NCBI RefSeq assembly: GCF_963678635.1
Contig: NC_087071.1
Span: 42,424,153-42,484,152, forward strand
Direction: 5' to 3'
Source: Symsagittifera roscoffensis
Taxonomy: Eukaryota; Xenacoelomorpha; Acoela; Convolutidae
Length of the DNA stretch: 60,000 nucleotides
In this document: positions 54,501 to 60,000 of the stretch, in pieces
Numbering within the stretch: position 1 is the stretch's first letter
How the letters are laid out: each line of letters begins with the position of its first letter
Program-made: the position numbers and the translations under genes
The notes under the pieces: generated by a model
Database searches by the model: none
What the model saw: the letters and a program-made list of their open reading frames with translations, nothing else
Told to the model about the DNA's origin: nothing

Positions 54501-54639
54501 TTTTTTGAAAATAAATTATCTAAAAATCAAAACTATAGATAAAAATCCAGAAGTAAAAACTAAATATAGTTGTTTTTCTAAGTTTGGCTGGTCAATAATT
54601 ATGTCAATGATGGTTCAATTATTTGATTGTTGTTTTTCC

Positions 54640-55460
54640 TTAGAACTGTTTAATAGAAGAAATTGTTTCAGAGCATATGGGCGTTTTTTTAAAGTAAAGA
54701 GCGCAGATTGCTTCTTTCCTTTCCATTATCAGAAATTTTTGTTTTCCTTGCCAGCTTATTTCTGTACCTACAAATTTTTCTTCAGGTAGAAATTTCCAAT
54801 GATGTCTAAGTTGTCTTAAAGAGCTATTTAAATATCTTCAAAATGTTGAAAAAAATTCTTCATACACAGAAGACGAAAAATTATTTAAAAGTTTCGTTAG
54901 AGGTTAGAATTTAAACAGCATGACTGAACATACATTTTCCTTAAAATCGTAATTAAATACGTTTCTGCGTTTAAGTTTCAATTGGAACTTGGATGAACAG
55001 CAACAGCGCCCCTCTCTCGCTACAATTTTGCGCAAAGAAATTAAAACTATTTTGGAAAAAAGTTTTGAGTATAACTTAAATGGATTCAACCCACAGTCTT
55101 ACAGAGTAAAAAGTGAGCAGCGTTTTTTAAGTTATTAACGGATTGCGAGTGCAATCTCCTGCCACAATGTTGTACACAATCTAACTTGCTCATTTTTTTT
55201 TCTAAAAAAAGCACTTGGATCAAGTGTCCAACATCTCTCTTGCTGAAGTTCAGATCATTCACCCCAGCGTTTAACTTTGATTCAGTTTGCTAAACGGTGG
55301 TAAAAACTGTCTATGTGCAAGTTTGCTGTTAAGCACCCGAGCATCTCATTAGTCGATGGTCAAATCAAATTATTAAAATGGTAGAAATCGAACGTATTTT
55401 TTTCTTCAATCGAGCTGGTCAATCCTAGCGAGTTTATGTTGTTTGTAGTCAAACATATTT
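54640..55460. repeat. ~0.94-kb tandem duplication, unit 1
   Basis: 'cagagcatatgggcg' (54667), 'gcatgactgaacat', 'cccacagtcttacagag', 'gattgcgagtgcaatctc' and 'aaatcgaacgtatttttttc' recur in order about 940 bp later. On the minus strand the end of each unit reads 'SSIEEKNTFDF', hinting at an old coding fragment. Confidence 0.7.
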
Positions 55461-55582
55461 TGATATGTCTTGATGATCAACACCTTCACTTTTTAAATAG
55501 AAATCAATCAAGGACACTTTTCCATAGTTTTCTTAAGTGTCAATGACGTGCTATAAATTATTTGGTTCATGTTTTTTTCTAT

Positions 55583-56420
55583 AAACCTATTTAATAGAAA
55601 CATTTTTTTCAGAGCATATGATCGCTTTTTGAAATTGAAGAGCCGTAAATTGCTTCTTTTGTTTCCTTTATCACATTTTTTTGTTTTTCTTGTTAACCTA
55701 AATTTTTGCTAATAGTTTTTTGTTAACTAAAAAAATAAAAGAGTTTCTAAGTTGTCTTCAATTGCTGTTTATCTATCTTCAAAACATTAAAAAAACCTTT
55801 AAATAGAGCAGACAAAAAACTATTCAAAATGTTTTTATAGGTTAGAATTTGAATCGCATGACTGAACATGCATTTTTCTTTAAAGAAATAGTGAAATATG
55901 TTTCCGCGCTTGAGTTCAAAAAATTTTGGATGAACAGTAAAAGCGCCCGTTTTCCCTGTTTCATTTCTGCGCAGAGAAAATAAAAAAAATTTTGGAAAAA
56001 AATTTCAGTTATGAATTAAATTGGTCCAACCCAAAGTCTTACAGAGAAAAAAAAGTCACAAACGTCAGTTCAGGCGATTTACAATTTACAGATTACGAGT
56101 GCAATCTCATGCCACCATTTTGCTAGTCATTTTTAATTGCTTTTTCTAATAAAAAAGCAACTTGCATTAAGTTTCCATTATCTCTCTTTCGTAAATTCAA
56201 GTTCAGATTGTTCAGCCCAGCGTTTAATTTTGATTAAGTTTGTTAAGCGCTGGGTATACTTTGTGAAAGTACAAGTTTCCAGAGCGTGAGCACACGAGTA
56301 TCTTAATGGTGAAAGGTCGAATCAACTTTGAAATCTGGTGGAAATCGAACGTATTTTTTTCTTCAATCGGACTGGTCATCCCTAGCGAGTTTATGACGTT
56401 TGTAGTCAAACCCATTTTGG
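55583..56420. repeat. ~0.94-kb tandem duplication, unit 2
   Basis: Matches 54640-55460. The minus-strand frame at 56224-56415 reads LGMTSPIEEKNTFDFHQISK, the counterpart of LGLTSSIEEKNTFDFYHF in unit 1. The substitutions leave IEEKNTFDF intact. Confidence 0.7.
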
Positions 56421-56873
56421 TATGTCGAGACGATCAAAACCTTCTCCGTTGAACTATAAAACAGTCAAACCTTTTTTTCTTGAGTTTGAGTCGGTCAAAA
56501 CATACCTCAACTCGGATTAGCCAAATTTTTAGTTCATTTTTTTGTTAGAGCCTCTTATATTCAACTGACTCGTAACCTAATTTTTCTCATTTTCTTTGAC
56601 GCATAGTTTGCTCAATTTCAGAAATCAATAGAGCTTTTTTAACTAAATAGAGATTATTTAACCAAATAACAACACTATTTGTTTTGCCTAAAATAGCTAT
56701 CTAACTTTGCGATGTTGGAAGCGACGTTACAACGGAAAAAAGTCAATATTTAACGTACAAAAACTCGCTTTGAGTTTCAATAGCTTTTGAAATATTTTTT
56801 AATTACAGCTTCGCGCATCTGATTTTCGTTGAAATTCGCAAAAAGAACTGGGCATTCTTAAATATTTACCAGG

Positions 56874-57159
56874 TAGCAGCAGCAGATCTAAAGTTTTTTT
56901 GAGAGGGTTATTGAGATTTTTACCTTTGTATAGGCCGACCAAAATGCTTATCAGAGATCTCCCAAATTAAAATAAAGACCTTGAAGGCCTTTTTTTCTTT
57001 AATTCAATCTATTCTCCAGGCCGTCTTCTGAACGCCTTGCGAATAATATTGATGTCTGCAGGCCAAAAGGGGATATTTTAAAAAGTACCAAAGGGGACTT
57101 TATAGGTTGTCAGGTAGTCTAATCCCTGAGGGGGCATCCCCCTAAATCCGCTGCTGCTA
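56874..57159 (-). mobile_element. hAT-like MITE, variant terminal repeat
   Basis: TAGCAGCAGCAGATCTAAAG (56874) is inverted at CTAAATCCGCTGCTGCTA (ends 57159). The interior is related in reverse to the 35915 MITE: 'gtaccaaaggggactt' and 'cccccctaaatccg'-like sequence at its right end. The termini differ from CAGGGGCGG, and I see no matching 8-bp flanks. Confidence 0.55.
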
Positions 57160-57364
57160 GGAAGTATACCTTCTCAAGCTGGTATATGTTGAAACGAGAA
57201 AGTAGTTGTTTAAGTTTTTAATAGTATCACTCCACAAGAATAACATACCATCTCAAATGTTTGTAAAGCATTAAAATGACGCAAAAAATAGAGCAAAAGA
57301 CAAATCTCTAAACATTTTAAAATGTGTCAAGATAACATTGCTATGGATAAAAATTCACTTAAAA

Positions 57365-57368
<4 letters not shown>

Positions 57369-57412
<44 letters not shown>
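57369..57412. repeat. (TA)n microsatellite
   Basis: About 22 uninterrupted TA repeats. Confidence 0.95.
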
Positions 57413-57416
<4 letters not shown>

Positions 57417-57880
57417 ACATATAACAAGTAACATTTTCAGGTTGTGGTTGTGATATATGCATTTCGAACAAGTTTATCGAAAAAAAAATTTCGATTTTTT
57501 TTCTTTATTTTAATCTTGTAACACATATCTCATAAAAACGGTTTTGCTTTTTTTATAATCACGGGGCATAGAAGTTGCAAACGTTTTGTTTCAACGTGCT
57601 AACTAACGAGCGATTTTTCCGTGGCGTATCGTTGCTTCCTCTGCAACTAATCAGCAAATAGGGTCACAATTCTCACAAATGCTAGATCAAGCTATTTGGA
57701 AGGAGCTAGCTAGATCAAATAATGGTTGAAGGCGTAAAATAGCCAGTAAAAAATATTTAGAAAGCTGATCAGCTTGACTTACTCTTCGTGCGGTAGAGGA
57801 AAAGATTGTTTGAGTAACTTTATCAGGCGTCAAGTCAAGAAACGGCTAAATATTTATAAGTTAATTCGCCCTGGTGATCA

Positions 57881-58490
57881 AAATAAGTGGATCAATCGAG
57901 CAATCCCCCCCCATTCTCGCGTGTGGGGGGGGGGGGGGGATATAGCTCAATAGGTACTTCAGACATGTTTATAACCACTTGAAAATAGTTTGAATGATAT
58001 GATAATATGAACGAGATTCTCCAACCAATATGGAACGCCAACTTTTACAATATCAAAGCTCAAAATTACATTCAAAGAAAACAAAATCAATAAAACTGAG
58101 GCACATAAAGCGACTTTTTTCTGTCCTAAATGAAAAAAAAAGCTATTGCGTACAATAGTAAGGTGCTGAAGAGAGGTTTTTTGGTATTCAGATACAAGTT
58201 CAGAGCACCAAGCCTGATACTCGTTTTCCTCAATGAGAGGCAAGAGTCGCCCATACAAAATTTTGCAAATTAATTTTTTTTTTCAATTTTTGATTTTTTC
58301 TTTTTCAAAATTTTTCTCGATACTCATATAAAATTAACTTCAGTCGATCATTTGATTGCGTGCCATAAACACATCAACCATCTAATTGCGTTTGTTGGCG
58401 CCTTTTTGTGGTGTCTTAGTTTTTGCTTGGGGGGGATAGCTCAATTGGTCAATACGGGGGGAGAGATTGCTCAATTGATCCAAATAAGTT
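57881..58490. mobile_element. Inverted-repeat element with tRNA A-box-like motifs
   Basis: GGATCAATCGAGCAATCCCCC near the left end (57889-57912) is inverted at the right end (GGGGGGAGAGATTGCTCAATTGATCC, 58456-58481). Inside each end lies 'GGGGATA(TA)GCTCAAT(A/T)GG', which fits an RNA polymerase III A box (TAGCTCAATTG at 58437-58447). A run of 8 C faces a run of 15 G at 57905-57939. The interior minus-strand frame 57959-58258 lacks an ATG. Confidence 0.45.
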
Positions 58491-58589
58491 AATAAAAAAA
58501 TTTCAAGAAGTATTCAGTAAAATGACGGCTCCGATCAATGCAAATTAACTTCGTAAGTAGTTATTTTGTCACTTATAAGTGGCCAATTT

Positions 58590-59125
58590 TTGTTCCGACT
58601 TTTGATACGAAAGTAACGGAAAATTTGTGCTCGGGGTGGGTTTTTTTTTTCTTCAGACAAATTTCGTTTTTTAACTAGCCATTTTTGACGGAATTTTTTT
58701 TTACATCATTCGAAAGCCATTGTTGTCTTGAACTTAAATTTGAAAAGATATTTCACCTGTGATCATTTTTCGTAAATTTATGAGGGTTTAAAAATTGGCA
58801 TTTTTGCCATTTTGACCAATTTGGGACAATTAACGCGCGATATATTTCGTGCTATGAACGCGTAAGCGGAGAGTTAATCCGTCTTATAAATCGTTCCAAA
58901 TTGGTTGAACGAAGCTTATTTGCCATAATTGATTTGTTACAAGGAACGAAATCTATGTTTTTGTACTTTATATGGCGTGTGGGGGGATGATTTTAAACAA
59001 AAATTTCAAATTTTGGAAAAAAAAATTTCATTTTATTTTATTTCATTTAATTTTTTATGTTATTACTGCTGCTCCATAAACCTTAAAAGGCAGTCGGAAC
59101 ATTCAGGGCTTCGCCCTGATACGAG
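58590..59125 (+). mobile_element. HINE-like family 3, copy E
   Basis: GTTCCGACT (58592-58600) and AGTCGGAAC (59092-59100) are inverted. The 3' hairpin CAGGGC-TTC-GCCCTG lies at 59104-59118, then 'atacgagcagt'. High similarity to 31437-31962 across the whole length. Confidence 0.75.
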
Positions 59126-59129
59126 CAGT

Positions 59130-60000
59130 TTTGTTTGATATTTGCGCCCATTACATTTTACTGTATGTGTTGCTAAAACAAATACGATAGTTTTTTGACG
59201 CAGGACAAGCCAACTCTTTGTCTGCAACTGTTTGTCTGGCGTTTTTCTATAGCATAAAGAACCAGTAAAAGCTCATCAATTTCATTTTTTTGTGGTTTTC
59301 ACTGCAAGAAAACTTCGTAATTTAGTTCTGATGAAGTAGCTTTCTTACGCCTTCAAAAGAAAAATCTGGATATTTTGACCCGGCTAACTTATTTCAAATA
59401 ACTTCTTCTAGCATGCGACAAAACTTCAACAAAACTTCAACAAGTTGTTTCATTTGATCGTTGAAACTCAGAAGTTACATGACTGTCGATGACTGTAGTT
59501 TGTATTTGGTAAAATTATTGGCTTTTTTTTTTCATTTTGTGAAGTTTCTCTGCTGTTTGTCCGTTCCGCGTAAGAATAATTTGCTTGCTTTTTTTGACTG
59601 GTAATTTAAGAGCTCTGGGTTAAGCCCAGTTAATTAATGCAAGCTTCCTGATTATTCGATCGGTCCTTGAGAGAGTCCATCGTGTCAAGGCGCCTGGACA
59701 CCTAGTTTGGAAAACATTTTGAAAGGTTTCTTTAACAAGCAGTTTCTAAGCTTATTTCTAAGCTGGTTCATTTTCTGTCAAAGTTGACTATTGTGAGCTC
59801 ATTTTTTTTAGCGTTTGTTCATTTTGTGGAAATTATAAACTCGACTTTGTTTCGAAAACGAGAAATTCTTTCAAATTTTTTTATACAGTTAGATGAAGCC
59901 GAAATGCGATAGTTCTCACTTTATCCACAAAATTTCAAAAAAAAATTTAATTTTGAAAAAATTAAATACCGACTCTTTCATTTTCTATTTACTCGAAAGG
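59130..60000. other. No gene seen
   Basis: AT-rich sequence to the window edge with no exon, RNA gene or nameable repeat. Confidence 0.35.

Noticed and set aside
57959-58258. 99-codon minus-strand frame with a hydrophobic segment
   Set aside because: No ATG in the frame, no acceptor visible before it, and it sits inside an inverted-repeat element; one hydrophobic run is not enough.

Overview
The window is strongly AT-rich nuclear DNA of a multicellular animal. The evidence is a spliced ADCK5-type gene (ABC1/UbiB atypical kinase), a B-box (TRIM-like) gene with two decayed paralogues, tRNA-derived SINEs, a hAT MITE with an 8-bp target duplication, Ty3/gypsy and non-LTR retrotransposon fossils, and Helentron/HINE-like elements. 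I cannot name the species. Two of the five ADCK5 introns visible here read as GC-AG. Relaxed G*-AG splicing is known from larvacean tunicates, but two introns are too few to infer a clade.

Region by region. (1) 1-12 kb: the 3' half of ADCK5 lies on the + strand in six exons from 4333 to 12021; its 5' exons are upstream of the window. On the opposite strand, upstream of these exons and inside its last intron, are two short secreted-protein ORFs (1666-1872 and 10867-11100) and a third truncated relative (3229-3370). (2) 1-16 kb is sprinkled with three families of short elements, all in the same orientation. Each has subterminal inverted repeats followed by a 3' hairpin, the layout of Helentron-derived HINEs. 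(3) 14.1-15.15 kb is a C-rich fossil of a non-LTR element. (4) 16.9-20.6 kb is a tandem duplication with hAT fragments inside it and a SINE inserted into only one unit. (5) 22-25.6 kb and 28.7-31.4 kb hold decayed reverse-transcriptase remnants on the - strand, either side of the B-box gene (26444-28209). (6) 35.9-36.3 kb is an intact hAT MITE. (7) 36.6-41.4 kb contains two phase-compatible candidate exons of an unknown + strand gene, with a nest of direct and inverted repeats between them. (8) 41.8-44.4 kb holds two decayed copies of the B-box gene. (9) 45.8-47.6 kb is a decayed Ty3/gypsy element (gag zinc-knuckle region, protease, reverse transcriptase). (10) 49.1-51.3 kb is a 2.2-kb near-perfect palindrome; each arm carries a SINE and a degenerate minisatellite, and a tRNA-like sequence lies at the centre. 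(11) 52-59 kb is a mosaic of MITE-like inverted repeats, a ~0.94-kb tandem duplication, a C-rich/G-rich strand switch, a (TA)n tract and another HINE-like copy.

The functional genes are few: ADCK5, probably the B-box gene (one frameshift in this sequence), possibly the small secreted proteins, and an unidentified gene ending at 41433. Nearly everything else is transposon debris and duplication. The most unusual points are the secreted-peptide family, one member of which is cut off by a HINE-like insertion; the SINE/tRNA palindrome; the three same-strand HINE-like families; and the GC-AG introns.
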